DNA of 64,000 nt, taken from the NCBI GenBank assembly GCA_913048385.1, contig CAJWVZ010000008.1, positions 42,811 to 106,810 on the forward strand. Direction: 5' to 3'. The stretch's first letter is position 1; each line of letters begins with the position of its first letter. The notes under the pieces were generated by a model, which saw only the letters and a list, made by a program, of their open reading frames with translations, ran no database searches and was not told the origin of the DNA. Positions 39,065 to 47,345 of this stretch are shown here, in pieces. The stretch comes from an uncultured Gammaproteobacteria bacterium. Lineage in GTDB: Bacteria > Pseudomonadota > Gammaproteobacteria > Pseudomonadales > Pseudohongiellaceae. The position numbers and the translations under genes are program-made.

Positions 39065-39961
39065 TTAATCACTTTTATTCACCAATCTATTACCCCAACC
39101 CAACTTAGACCGACAGGCTTGATAAAAACTGTGATCCTGGGGATGCAATAATTTTAGCGGCCCAGTCTTTTTAGAAATTATAATTTCCTCTCCGGCAGAC
39201 GTCTTATGAACTTGCTGGCCATCACAACTAATATGGGGAAGCAGTCGCTCTCCCGCTGATACAACAACTCTTATTTCACTATCCCCATCGACTACAATGG
39301 GGCGACTATTCAGCGAGTGCGGATACATAGGCACCACAACAATTGCGTTTAATCTGGGATGCATAATTGGCCCCCCCGCAGAAAGAGAATACGCAGTAGA
39401 GCCGGTCGGAGTAGCAACTATCAACCCGTCAGACCTCTGGCTATAGACAAATTTATCATCTATGAAGAGCTCAAATTCGATCATTTGAGCGGCTATTCCA
39501 GGGTGAAGAACAACATCGTTGAGAGCCGAACCAAAGGCAGCGACCATCCCAGTTTGAAAATCCCGCATACCCACGTCAAGCAAGAACCGATCATCTAACG
39601 AATACTCACCTGACAGGACCCCTCTGAGCTGCTCTTCCAACCTATCAGGCGAAATATCAGTTAAAAACCCAACACGTCCGCGGTTAACACCAATTACCGG
39701 AATCTGCTTTGCTGCAGTAAGCTTTGCGATATTAAGAAGACTGCCATCCCCACCTACAACTACGATTAAATCACAGTGCTTAGAGAGCTCTTCCCTTTCA
39801 CACGATCGAAGATCTGAACGATTAAGTAATTCACCAGTTTCAACTTCTACGATTATCTCTACACCTTGTTCTTTTAGGAACGCCAACAGCCTTTCAAGTG
39901 TGGACAATACTTCAGTACTGCCCCGCCGGCCCACAATCCCTATGTTTTTAAAAAGTGTCAT
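39065..39961 (-). CDS. nadK: NAD kinase
   Basis: A 298-residue enzyme making NADP from NAD and ATP. Key motifs: VVVGGDGSLLNIAKL (catalytic Asp), NRGRVGFLTDISPD, LNDVVLHPG and ATPTGSTAYSLSAGGPIMHP. Length is typical (E. coli 292). ATG start. It lies upstream of the rhomboid gene in the same direction. A GACAATTGTC palindrome at 40004-40013 overlaps a TTGACA hexamer in the 149-bp gap upstream, but there is no -10 at proper spacing. Confidence 0.97.
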   Translation of the reverse strand: MTLFKNIGIVGRRGSTEVLSTLERLLAFLKEQGVEIIVEVETGELLNRSDLRSCEREELSKHCDLIVVVGGDGSLLNIAKLTAAKQIPVIGVNRGRVGFLTDISPDRLEEQLRGVLSGEYSLDDRFLLDVGMRDFQTGMVAAFGSALNDVVLHPGIAAQMIEFELFIDDKFVYSQRSDGLIVATPTGSTAYSLSAGGPIMHPRLNAIVVVPMYPHSLNSRPIVVDGDSEIRVVVSAGERLLPHISCDGQQVHKTSAGEEIIISKKTGPLKLLHPQDHSFYQACRSKLGWGNRLVNKSD

Positions 39962-40110
39962 ACCAATTCTCTTACCTTATGATTTAAGGAAGTACTTGTA
40001 ACCGACAATTGTCAAGTCTCGACTCTCAAGCTGTGAATCGAATAGAGTCACGTTCGACCAACAACTCTTTCTGTGGAAAAAAGTCACAACTTAGATCTTA
40101 TATAACCCAT

Positions 40111-41103
40111 CTACAAGCAAACATGGGACCCATACACACCACCGGTATGGATTGCCAGAATATTACTACCTGCATCAATTTTCCTCTCACCGACTAGCGA
40201 GAACAAAGCGTTCATTAGTTTCCCAGTATACACCGGCTCAATAGGAACCGATTGCCTTGATTCAAATTCTTTCATAAAGCTCTTTAACTGAGGATCCGTC
40301 TTCGCGTAACCACCGCCATTAAAATCTTCTTCTATTCGCCAATCTAACAATTTTAGCATTTCTTTTTCTTCATCAGAACATTGCTTCCACAAACTTGTAA
40401 CTTGCCTCTCGATATAGCCGGGGGCTTTTAAAACTGAAACCCCTAATAACGAGGGCATACTTCCGATTTCATTTCTCTCTGCCCAACGACGTACAATACC
40501 CAAACCAATTCCAGCAAATGTTGCGCCAGTCCCACAAGCCACTCCCACGACTTTTTTATGCGTACTCACTCTCCAATCAAAAAAATCAACGACTTCTTGG
40601 CAGCCCAGCAAAGCTCTTTTGTTACTGCCCCCTTCTGGCAAGATCATAACGTTACCAAATCTTTCACGGAGCTTTTCCCTAAACTTAGCCTCATTTTTTC
40701 GTCTATATTCGTTTCTATCACAGGCGAAAAGAAGCATTCCGCAATCTCTTGCAAAACTAAGAACCGGATTCAACGGCTCTTGCAGTTCACCGCGAACGAT
40801 GCCAATTGTCTCAATTCCAAGATATTTACCTGCTGCTGCCAATGCATACAAGTGATTAGAGTAAGCGCCCCCGAAACTCACTATTCGATCAAAATTACTA
40901 CCCAAAAAATCAATCAAGTTATATTTCAACTTAAAAAATTTGTTCCCGTGAATAAACCGATGTATTTCATCAAGCCGCAGAACAGCCAAATTCACCCCGT
41001 TTTTGCTCAGAGCATCATCTTGAATTGAGTCTATCTTTGGAGCCTTTAGTTCAAAGAATGGAAGTTCTTTATTTGTATAGTGTATGTTTCGATTAACAAT
41101 CAT
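40111..41103 (-). CDS. PLP-dependent D-cysteine desulfhydrase/ACC deaminase family protein
   Basis: A 330-residue fold-type II PLP enzyme. The PLP lysine is in IHGNKFFKLKYNL and the substrate loop is SFGGAYSNHLYALAAAG; the cofactor phosphate site is VACGTGATFAGIGLG. This is the D-cysteine desulfhydrase/1-aminocyclopropane-1-carboxylate deaminase family. The sequence alone does not decide the substrate, and members of this group from bacteria without ethylene chemistry often act on D-cysteine or related amino acids. ATG start. It is the first gene of a less conserved block and lies 149 bp upstream of nadK. Confidence 0.85.
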   Translation of the reverse strand: MIVNRNIHYTNKELPFFELKAPKIDSIQDDALSKNGVNLAVLRLDEIHRFIHGNKFFKLKYNLIDFLGSNFDRIVSFGGAYSNHLYALAAAGKYLGIETIGIVRGELQEPLNPVLSFARDCGMLLFACDRNEYRRKNEAKFREKLRERFGNVMILPEGGSNKRALLGCQEVVDFFDWRVSTHKKVVGVACGTGATFAGIGLGIVRRWAERNEIGSMPSLLGVSVLKAPGYIERQVTSLWKQCSDEEKEMLKLLDWRIEEDFNGGGYAKTDPQLKSFMKEFESRQSVPIEPVYTGKLMNALFSLVGERKIDAGSNILAIHTGGVYGSHVCL

Positions 41104-41206
41104 GGGCTGTGTCTATAACGATCTCTCTTGGCAGAGACCAGCCATCTTAAGACCATGTTAATACTCGAGTGCCAAGCTTTGCCAGCACCTCCCTCATAAA
41201 AAACTC

Positions 41207-42442
41207 CTACTCACCGAAACCACTCTTGAGATTTTTATAAATCATTTCCTCAAACCTACTTAACATTTCAAGATGTGCTTTATCTTCAAATGGCAGGTAT
41301 TGCATAAACAGAATTGCTCCTATATTTTTTTCTCGATCAACCCAAAATTTAGTATTAAAAATTCCAGCCCAAGACAGAGACCCTTTCGAACGCCCTAACT
41401 CACTATCAGCACCCGCTATTTGAAATCCTAATCCCCAATAATCGACGCCACGACTCTCAGGTACCGGGAATTCGCGCGCAAACGTTGGACGAGCCATAGG
41501 CTGCAGCTCTGTTCTAAGTTCCCCAATATGATTTGAAGCTAGCATTTCAATCGTTTCAGGCCGAAGAACTAATTTGCCGTTATCAGACGTGCCCTTATTA
41601 AGAAGCATCCTTAAAAATTTTGCATAATCAGACGCAGTCGAGTTAAGTCCGCCATCACCGTATTCTGGAGCAGTTATCTTCTTCGGGTTTTTTATCTCGG
41701 CAAAAGCTTTGTTTGTTCTCTGGTGAATAGTCACTACTCGGCCAGCGTCGTCTTCAGGAACCTCAAAAAAAGTTTCATTCATATCCAGTGGTCGAAGTAA
41801 ACTCTCTTTGAAAAATTCAAACAAACCCTGACCTGTTTTTTCCATGATTAGATCGCCCAGCAACCTTGTCGACGCACCGTAAGTCCATTTATCTCCGGGC
41901 TCGTGTTGTAAAGGGTAAGTAGGGTTAGCGAGAGACTTACCTAAGCGCGTTAGTTCCAAGCTATTAAAATTATAAGCCACCCCAGAGGTATGGGTTAATA
42001 AATGCCTAATTGTGACTTCGTTTTGTGCAGGTCGTGTAGTGTAGGAACCATCGTCAAAATCAAACTTATCAAAAACTTCAAATTGTGGTAGGTCAATCAA
42101 ATGCTCTGAAATTGGATCATCAAGCCCGATTTTCCCATTCTCAAGCAACTGAAGAACCCCAATAGAGGTAATCGGTTTAGTCATTGAGGCAATTCTAAAG
42201 ATTGCATCACTCGTCATTGGCTTTTTACTTTCCGAGCCTGACATTCCAAAAGCATTCAAATAAATATTACGCTCTCCGTTCGTAACAAGTGCAACAGCCC
42301 CTGGAATAGAAAACTCTTTTACCCCGTTCCCGAGCACATCATCTAGTTCACTTACACCACTCGCAGAGAAATCCTGAGCCATCAGAGGTTCTATCATCAT
42401 AACTCCAAAACAGATAATATTTTTTAATTTGAGAAATCGCAT
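41207..42442 (-). CDS. Secreted serine hydrolase, beta-lactamase family (class C fold/esterase VIII type)
   Basis: A 411-residue protein with a signal peptide (KLKNIICFGVMMIEPLMAQ). The catalytic SxxK is in FRIASMTKPITS, the tyrosine motif is WTYGASTRLLGDL and a late WAGIFNT segment takes the place of the KTG box. HLLTHTSGVAYNF is typical of EstB-like esterases and peptidases. This points to an esterase, D-aminopeptidase or amide hydrolase acting in the periplasm, not a clinical beta-lactamase: the class C YxN and KTG motifs are not intact. ATG start. A NIPSNAP gene lies 91 bp upstream on the same strand. Confidence 0.85.
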   Translation of the reverse strand: MRFLKLKNIICFGVMMIEPLMAQDFSASGVSELDDVLGNGVKEFSIPGAVALVTNGERNIYLNAFGMSGSESKKPMTSDAIFRIASMTKPITSIGVLQLLENGKIGLDDPISEHLIDLPQFEVFDKFDFDDGSYTTRPAQNEVTIRHLLTHTSGVAYNFNSLELTRLGKSLANPTYPLQHEPGDKWTYGASTRLLGDLIMEKTGQGLFEFFKESLLRPLDMNETFFEVPEDDAGRVVTIHQRTNKAFAEIKNPKKITAPEYGDGGLNSTASDYAKFLRMLLNKGTSDNGKLVLRPETIEMLASNHIGELRTELQPMARPTFAREFPVPESRGVDYWGLGFQIAGADSELGRSKGSLSWAGIFNTKFWVDREKNIGAILFMQYLPFEDKAHLEMLSRFEEMIYKNLKSGFGE

Positions 42443-42533
42443 CGCTTCATTCCTCTCGAGCTAGGAGATAAATAGGCGCTGAATTCGTCAGCGTCTATTC
42501 CTAGAGTAGCTTAGAATTCCAGACCATCTAACT

Positions 42534-42992
42534 CTATTTTAAATTTGAGTAATCTGTTGAACTCATCATATAAGCTTCAATCGACAAGGGCACGGCGTAC
42601 TTTGTTCTTAGATCAATCCACTCAGGGTCTGCAGCGAAATCGCTAAAAACCTGCGTGCGATGTGCCCTGTTTCGATAAGCCAGCATCCAAACTAAGGTAT
42701 TAGGATCGTCCAAACGTTGCCAAACAGCTATTACTTCGGCGCCATGCTTCTCGAAAAGCGCAACCTCCTTTTCTCGAAATCTCTGATGCAGATCGTCAAT
42801 ACCGCCCTTCCCATCGACCGCAGGCAGCGCTGTGTACATTCTAAGTTCAAAACAGCGAGCATCAGAACCTACATTAGTTGAAAGTTCCTCAGGCAACTGA
42901 TCAGCAGGGCCGCATGGCTGCGGTGCATCAGCCCCTGATGCTAAATTTACAAGCCCGAAGGCCGCTATAGCTATGTACAACAAAATCTTCAT
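42534..42992 (-). CDS. Secreted NIPSNAP family protein
   Basis: A 152-residue protein from the ATG at 42992, with a signal peptide (MKILLYIAIAAFGLVNLASG). The mature part contains CFELRMYTALP, a ferredoxin-like alpha-beta NIPSNAP domain, and later VWMLAYRNRAHRTQVFSDF and DPEWIDLRTKY. Two cysteines (PCG and RCF) may form a disulfide. NIPSNAP domains resemble dimeric alpha-beta barrel enzymes; bacterial functions are mostly unknown. The start lies 82 bp from that of the divergent MFS gene and 91 bp upstream of the serine hydrolase. Confidence 0.85.
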   Translation of the reverse strand: MKILLYIAIAAFGLVNLASGADAPQPCGPADQLPEELSTNVGSDARCFELRMYTALPAVDGKGGIDDLHQRFREKEVALFEKHGAEVIAVWQRLDDPNTLVWMLAYRNRAHRTQVFSDFAADPEWIDLRTKYAVPLSIEAYMMSSTDYSNLK

Positions 42993-43073
42993 CTTATTCT
43001 CCGTCACGTAGTGGTATTTAAAAATACAGTTGGCTATACCTTCGCTGACCAACTTAAAAAGGCAATTTCTATA

Positions 43074-44459
43074 ATGGCGTTACCAAATATAAATCAACGC
43101 CAATTAGAAAGAAACCTTCGTAACTTTACGATATTTCGGCTTCTTTTCTCAGCTCGGTTTTATTATCCGGTATTCACAATACTGTTCCTCGATTTAGGGC
43201 TAACTTTAGAGCAGTTCTCCATTCTCAACGTCGCCTGGGCTCTATCCATCGTATTCGCCGAGGTTCCTTCTGGTGCGCTGGCTGACATTGTTGGAAGGAA
43301 GAATCTCATCATTTTTGCAGCGATCCTTATGGTCTTGGAGATGAGTTTGTTAACTCTCGCCACGATAATCGATCCCTCGTCTCTTTTTTTACTCATGGTG
43401 GGTAATAGGGTTCTATCCGGCCTGTCAGAAGCCGCGGCTAGCGGGGCAGACGAAGCACTCGCTTACGATTCACTTTGCTTACTTGGAAGAGAGAAAGAGT
43501 GGCCGAAGGTCCTCGAAAAGACAACCCAAGTTGTCTCAATTGGATTTTTTGTTTCAATGATTCTCGGGGCCGTCTTATACGATTCAACCCTTATAAATAC
43601 AATACTCGATCGGCTTGGCCTTAGCTGGGAACTTAACGACACTCGCATTATAAGAATGCCTGTGGTTTTAACACTACTTACGTCATTATTATTGTTGGTA
43701 AACACATTCAGCTTTCACGAGGAGAGCGAGCCTGAAAATAAACGTCCCACACCTTTGAGTAACTTCCCAGTAAAAGACGCTTTTAAGCAAATTTTAGTAG
43801 CAGCGAAATGGACACTAAATCACCGATTTGTTCTGTTCATAATTCTAGCTGCTTTGATACTTGACAGTGTCGCAAGACAATTTGTAATTCTTGCGAGTGA
43901 ATACTATCGAATCATCGATATCCCGATCAGCTGGTTCGGCTTTATAGGTGCTGGAATGTCCGTTATAGGCATCGCGAATGCAAAATTCTCTCGCTACCTC
44001 GTAGAGAACCACGCGCCGTTGACAAATTTTTTTGTTCTTTGTCTCATCTTAATGATGAGTTTAATCGGACTTTGCTTTGCCATACCGTTTTATGGGGTAA
44101 TCTTCGCCGCAGGCGCTTTCTCGATGATCGGCATGGTTCGATTTCAGTCGAGCTACTACATAAACAGAGAAGTTGACTCTACTCAACGAGCAACTATTTT
44201 AAGTTTCAAAGGTCTCGCTCTCAACATTGGTCTCGGGGCCGCAAGTATTTTATATAGTGGCTACGTCGCATTTCTCCGTGGAACAGAGGCAACACAATCG
44301 CATGTAAACGATGATGTTTTTATAAAGGCCTTATTCTCTTTTCCCAGTTACTTTTTGATTCTGCTTACTTCATTTTTCTATCTCGTATGGAGATACAAAA
44401 TTTATAATTTGCACAATCTCAATAAATTGGAGAAAGCAGAACATTCAATTTCCCAATAG
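43074..44459 (+). CDS. MFS transporter
   Basis: A 461-residue membrane protein with about 12 hydrophobic segments. I use the ATG at 43074, with AAGG about 11 nt upstream. After the first helix comes FAEVPSGALADIVGRKNLI, the MFS motif A loop, and the usual 6+6 arrangement with a cytoplasmic stretch near 225-255. No close relative is recognised, so the substrate is unknown. It is divergent from the NIPSNAP gene and convergent with DUF885 (63 bp). The frame continues upstream over the NIPSNAP start but without MFS features. Confidence 0.85.
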   Translation: MALPNINQRQLERNLRNFTIFRLLFSARFYYPVFTILFLDLGLTLEQFSILNVAWALSIVFAEVPSGALADIVGRKNLIIFAAILMVLEMSLLTLATIIDPSSLFLLMVGNRVLSGLSEAAASGADEALAYDSLCLLGREKEWPKVLEKTTQVVSIGFFVSMILGAVLYDSTLINTILDRLGLSWELNDTRIIRMPVVLTLLTSLLLLVNTFSFHEESEPENKRPTPLSNFPVKDAFKQILVAAKWTLNHRFVLFIILAALILDSVARQFVILASEYYRIIDIPISWFGFIGAGMSVIGIANAKFSRYLVENHAPLTNFFVLCLILMMSLIGLCFAIPFYGVIFAAGAFSMIGMVRFQSSYYINREVDSTQRATILSFKGLALNIGLGAASILYSGYVAFLRGTEATQSHVNDDVFIKALFSFPSYFLILLTSFFYLVWRYKIYNLHNLNKLEKAEHSISQ

Positions 44460-44522
44460 CAATATCAAGTCAACCCAATTTATCATGATGAGCTACATGC
44501 GTGAATGACTCGGTTGCTCAAC

Positions 44523-46382
44523 TCATAGAGACTCTGCTACCCACCTTTCGACCCGATCGTGCATCAGTTGCAGCGGCAAAGCACCTGCGCCTAAAATCAC
44601 GTCATGAAATTCTTTGATTTTAAATTTTTCACCAAGTGCTCTTTCGGCATTATGACGAGCCTCTTGAATATTCAGCATACCAATCTTATAAGCTGTGGCC
44701 TGCCCAGGGCTCGCAAAGTAACGCTTTATTTCAGACCGAATAGTTGCAATTGAGCTATCTGAATTATCAAAAAAATATTCCACCGCCTGCTCTTCCGTCC
44801 AGCCCTTGGCATGAATTCCTGTGTCAACCACCAGACGAATAGCTCTCCAAATTTCTCCACTCAAGCGCCCAAAATCCGACATCGGGTTTTCAAACCCACC
44901 CATTTCTTTGGCTAGATTCTCAGCATAAAGCCCCCACCCTTCTACAAACGCCGTCGTGCGATACTGAGTTCGAAAAAGTGGCACATCATCGAGTTCTTGC
45001 TGAATAGAAATTTGCATGTGATGGCCAGGGTTCCCCTCATGATATAACACGTCTTCAACCTGATGCTTTGGTAACGAGCTCATATCACTCATGTGGGAAT
45101 AGTACACTCCTGGCCGACTACCATCCGGAGTCCCCGACCGATAATGCTGCGCTGCTCCGTCTTGTTCTCTGAAAGCTTCCACCCTGCGAATTTCAAGATT
45201 TGCATTTGGTAAACGACCAAAGTAGTCCGGTAGCTTTTTGTTAATCATATCCAAGTAGGTATAGTTATCCTTAAGATAAGCCTCCCTGCCCGAATCGGAG
45301 TCTTCATAATAGTTCGTCGCGTCCTGTCGAATAAATTGAAAAAAATCATTCAGCTCACCCTCAAATCCAATCACATTCTTGAGCTCATTCATCTCCGCAA
45401 GTAGGCGAGCGACCTCTGCAAGCCCAATTTGATGAATCTCGTCGGCCGATAAACTCAAAGTTGTCATTTGCTCAAGACGGTATGCATAATAATCTCTACC
45501 GTCGGGAAGGGCCCAAACGCCTTGTGCAAATTTGGACGTATTCTGCTTGTCCGCTTCTAGCCACGCTAGTACCCTTTTATATTCATCAAAAACTTCACCC
45601 TCCAAGATTAATTTAACCTGTTCTCTATAAGATTGTGCCTCGCTCTCACTGATTAGGTTCCTCTCTAGCAAGCTAGATATTTTGACTTGCACATCAGCCC
45701 ATAAAGGTGAGTTTGGGATGTCATCACTGGTGTTAAATGGGAACCCAGTTGTTACTCGTTTTATTTCATCTATAGCAAAATCATAAGCAAACCTTGGCTG
45801 CCGAATACCATCCTCAGCATTTTTTTTGGATTCTATTAAGACCTCACTGAGCACACGGTCGATCTCACCCAATCTGCTTAAGTAGGCATCCATGTCCTCG
45901 GGAGCATCAACCCGATGCAAGTTAATCAAAAAATTTGGTATAGACGCGTGAATTCCACCGCGACCAAAAAGATAACGATGTCCACGAAAAGGGACTCCTC
46001 TTTCCGCACGCTCTAAAGAATACTTCCACATTTCCCAGGACAGCTTCCCATCCTCTGTCAATTCTTCAAAACTAAAGTCCTGCTCCATCAAATTAACCGA
46101 ATTTCGCAGCCACGCGAGTTGATCCTCGGCACCTTCAGGAGTGTAATCATCGAGAAGATCGTAGTTTTTCTTACTACCGAGATAAGTACGACTTTCAGGA
46201 CTAAAATCTAGCTGTTGCTCCCACTGATCATCCAACCAATGACCTAATTTTTGTGTCTCAGATTCAAGGGACCTATCGTCAACAAACGTTCCAGAGGCGT
46301 CCTCAGAAAATGATGGGGGGCCAGATCCTGTATCATTACAACCCCCAATAACTAAAATGAAGAGCAAGATTAAAAGCCGCAT
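44523..46382 (-). CDS. DUF885 family lipoprotein (predicted metallopeptidase-like)
   Basis: A 619-residue protein. The N-terminus MRLLILLFILVIGGC is a lipoprotein signal with cysteine at 15. The DUF885 domain fills the rest, including LYHEGNPGHHMQISIQQ at about 450, a HExxxGHH zinc-like motif, and YVEGWGLYAENLAKE-like FVEGWGLYAENLAKEMG. DUF885 proteins are thought to be zinc carboxypeptidase-like enzymes, but substrates are not defined. ATG start. It lies 147 bp upstream of the tRNA-Asp 3' end and is convergent with the MFS gene. Confidence 0.88.
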   Translation of the reverse strand: MRLLILLFILVIGGCNDTGSGPPSFSEDASGTFVDDRSLESETQKLGHWLDDQWEQQLDFSPESRTYLGSKKNYDLLDDYTPEGAEDQLAWLRNSVNLMEQDFSFEELTEDGKLSWEMWKYSLERAERGVPFRGHRYLFGRGGIHASIPNFLINLHRVDAPEDMDAYLSRLGEIDRVLSEVLIESKKNAEDGIRQPRFAYDFAIDEIKRVTTGFPFNTSDDIPNSPLWADVQVKISSLLERNLISESEAQSYREQVKLILEGEVFDEYKRVLAWLEADKQNTSKFAQGVWALPDGRDYYAYRLEQMTTLSLSADEIHQIGLAEVARLLAEMNELKNVIGFEGELNDFFQFIRQDATNYYEDSDSGREAYLKDNYTYLDMINKKLPDYFGRLPNANLEIRRVEAFREQDGAAQHYRSGTPDGSRPGVYYSHMSDMSSLPKHQVEDVLYHEGNPGHHMQISIQQELDDVPLFRTQYRTTAFVEGWGLYAENLAKEMGGFENPMSDFGRLSGEIWRAIRLVVDTGIHAKGWTEEQAVEYFFDNSDSSIATIRSEIKRYFASPGQATAYKIGMLNIQEARHNAERALGEKFKIKEFHDVILGAGALPLQLMHDRVERWVAESL

Positions 46383-46529
46383 AAATAATCCCCGTTAATC
46401 TTTCTAACGTTAAGAAAACCTGAGTGATACAGGCACAATTCAGTTATTTAAAGCACAAAGAAGGCTACCACCGCCTAAACCAACTTCGGATTAATTCTAA
46501 AAAGACTTTAAATTGGATGACGTTAAAAG

Positions 46530-46606
46530 TGGCGGACCGGACGGGACTCGAACCCGCGACCTCCGGCGTGACAGGCCAGCATTCTAACCAGCTGAACTAC
46601 CGGTCC
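46530..46606 (-). tRNA. tRNA-Asp (anticodon GTC)
   Basis: Minus-strand cloverleaf: acceptor GGACCGG pairing with CCGGTCC, discriminator G and encoded CCA. The anticodon stem-loop CTGGCCTGTCACGCCGG gives GTC. D arm GTTCAGCTGGTTAGAAT and T arm GCGGGTTCGAGTCCCGT are intact. Second gene of a Val-Asp tRNA pair. Confidence 0.95.
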
Positions 46607-46649
46607 GCTACAAACTGTTTGCCAAATCACTATTGTAATTTGACATATT

Positions 46650-46725
46650 TGGTGGGTGATGACGGATTTGAACCGCCGACATTCGCCTTGTAAGGGCGAC
46701 GCTCTACCAACTGAGCTAATCACCC
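46650..46725 (-). tRNA. tRNA-Val (anticodon TAC)
   Basis: Minus-strand cloverleaf: acceptor GGGTGAT pairing with ATCACCC, A73 and encoded CCA. The anticodon stem-loop GCCCTTACAAGGGC gives TAC. First gene of a Val-Asp pair, 43 bp upstream of tRNA-Asp. Confidence 0.95.
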
Positions 46726-46743
46726 TGAACATAGAGAACGCGC

Positions 46744-46771
46744 ATTTTACTTACTCCTCTGCCCATGTCAA
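46744..46771 (-). promoter_or_regulatory. Sigma70-type promoter of the Val-Asp tRNA operon
   Basis: On the minus strand a consensus TTGACA (forward 46766-46771), a 16-bp spacer and TAAAAT (forward 46744-46749), followed by GCGCGT, a GC-rich discriminator. The predicted start lies about 12 nt before tRNA-Val. Best match in the 194-bp gap between the tRNAs and queD. Confidence 0.72.
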
Positions 46772-46919
46772 TAAGAGCTTCGTATTGAAGGGTGAAGACT
46801 AAACTCCGCTATCCCAATCATATGCGAATATCTCTCATTTATCTATACAACTTGGAATCCAGTCGCTAAAATCATCTGCCTATTGCGCCTAGGTAACAAA
46901 AATTTCGAGATCAAGTAAC

Positions 46920-47291
46920 GTGAAAATATTTAAAGAGTTTCGTTTTGAAGCGGCTCATAAACTCCCCAACGTTCCACCAGGACATAAATGTGCCCGACTT
47001 CATGGGCACTCGTTTAGAATCAAGGTCACCGTCGAAGGGGAGGTGGATGAAAAGAGTGGCTGGGTCATGGACTTTTCTGACATAAAGACCGCGGTACGCC
47101 CGATTTTACGACAGCTGGACCACTATTATCTCAATGAAATTAGAGGTTTAGAAAACCCCACCAGTGAGAATATAGCTCGCTGGATTTGGGATAAGCTGTT
47201 GACATCCTTACCCCAGTTGTATGAGATAGAGATTCACGAGACATGCACAAGCGGCTGCGTCTATAACGGGAATGCAACTATTGATCCTTAA
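46920..47291 (+). CDS. queD: 6-carboxy-5,6,7,8-tetrahydropterin synthase
   Basis: A 123-residue enzyme of queuosine synthesis, converting dihydroneopterin triphosphate to 6-carboxytetrahydropterin. Zinc histidines are seen in FEAAHKLP and RLHGHSFRI, with the catalytic cysteine in GHKCARLHGH. SGWVMDFSDIK and HETCTSGCVYNG match QueD. Length matches E. coli QueD (121). Start is GTG at 46920. It takes the product of FolE as substrate, though folE is 33 kb away. Convergent with the flavoprotein gene. Confidence 0.95.
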   Translation: MKIFKEFRFEAAHKLPNVPPGHKCARLHGHSFRIKVTVEGEVDEKSGWVMDFSDIKTAVRPILRQLDHYYLNEIRGLENPTSENIARWIWDKLLTSLPQLYEIEIHETCTSGCVYNGNATIDP

Positions 47292-47345
47292 AAGTGATTC
47301 TGACAATTAGAGCGGCTACTATCTCTAGACGGAAACTTCTGCGGC

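Noticed and set aside
40004..40013. Palindrome GACAATTGTC overlapping a TTGACA upstream of nadK
   Set aside because: No -10 at 16-18 bp and only 10 bp long; could be chance in AT-rich DNA.
40558..41028. A 156-codon plus-strand open frame
   Set aside because: Antisense to the PLP enzyme gene, low-complexity and without family features.
41207..42442. Antibiotic-resistance beta-lactamase
   Set aside because: The SxxK is present, but class C YxN and KTG boxes are not intact, and the THTSG-type motif fits esterase/peptidase relatives better.
46424..46693. An 89-codon plus-strand frame
   Set aside because: It runs through both tRNA-Asp and tRNA-Val on the opposite strand, so it cannot be a real gene.
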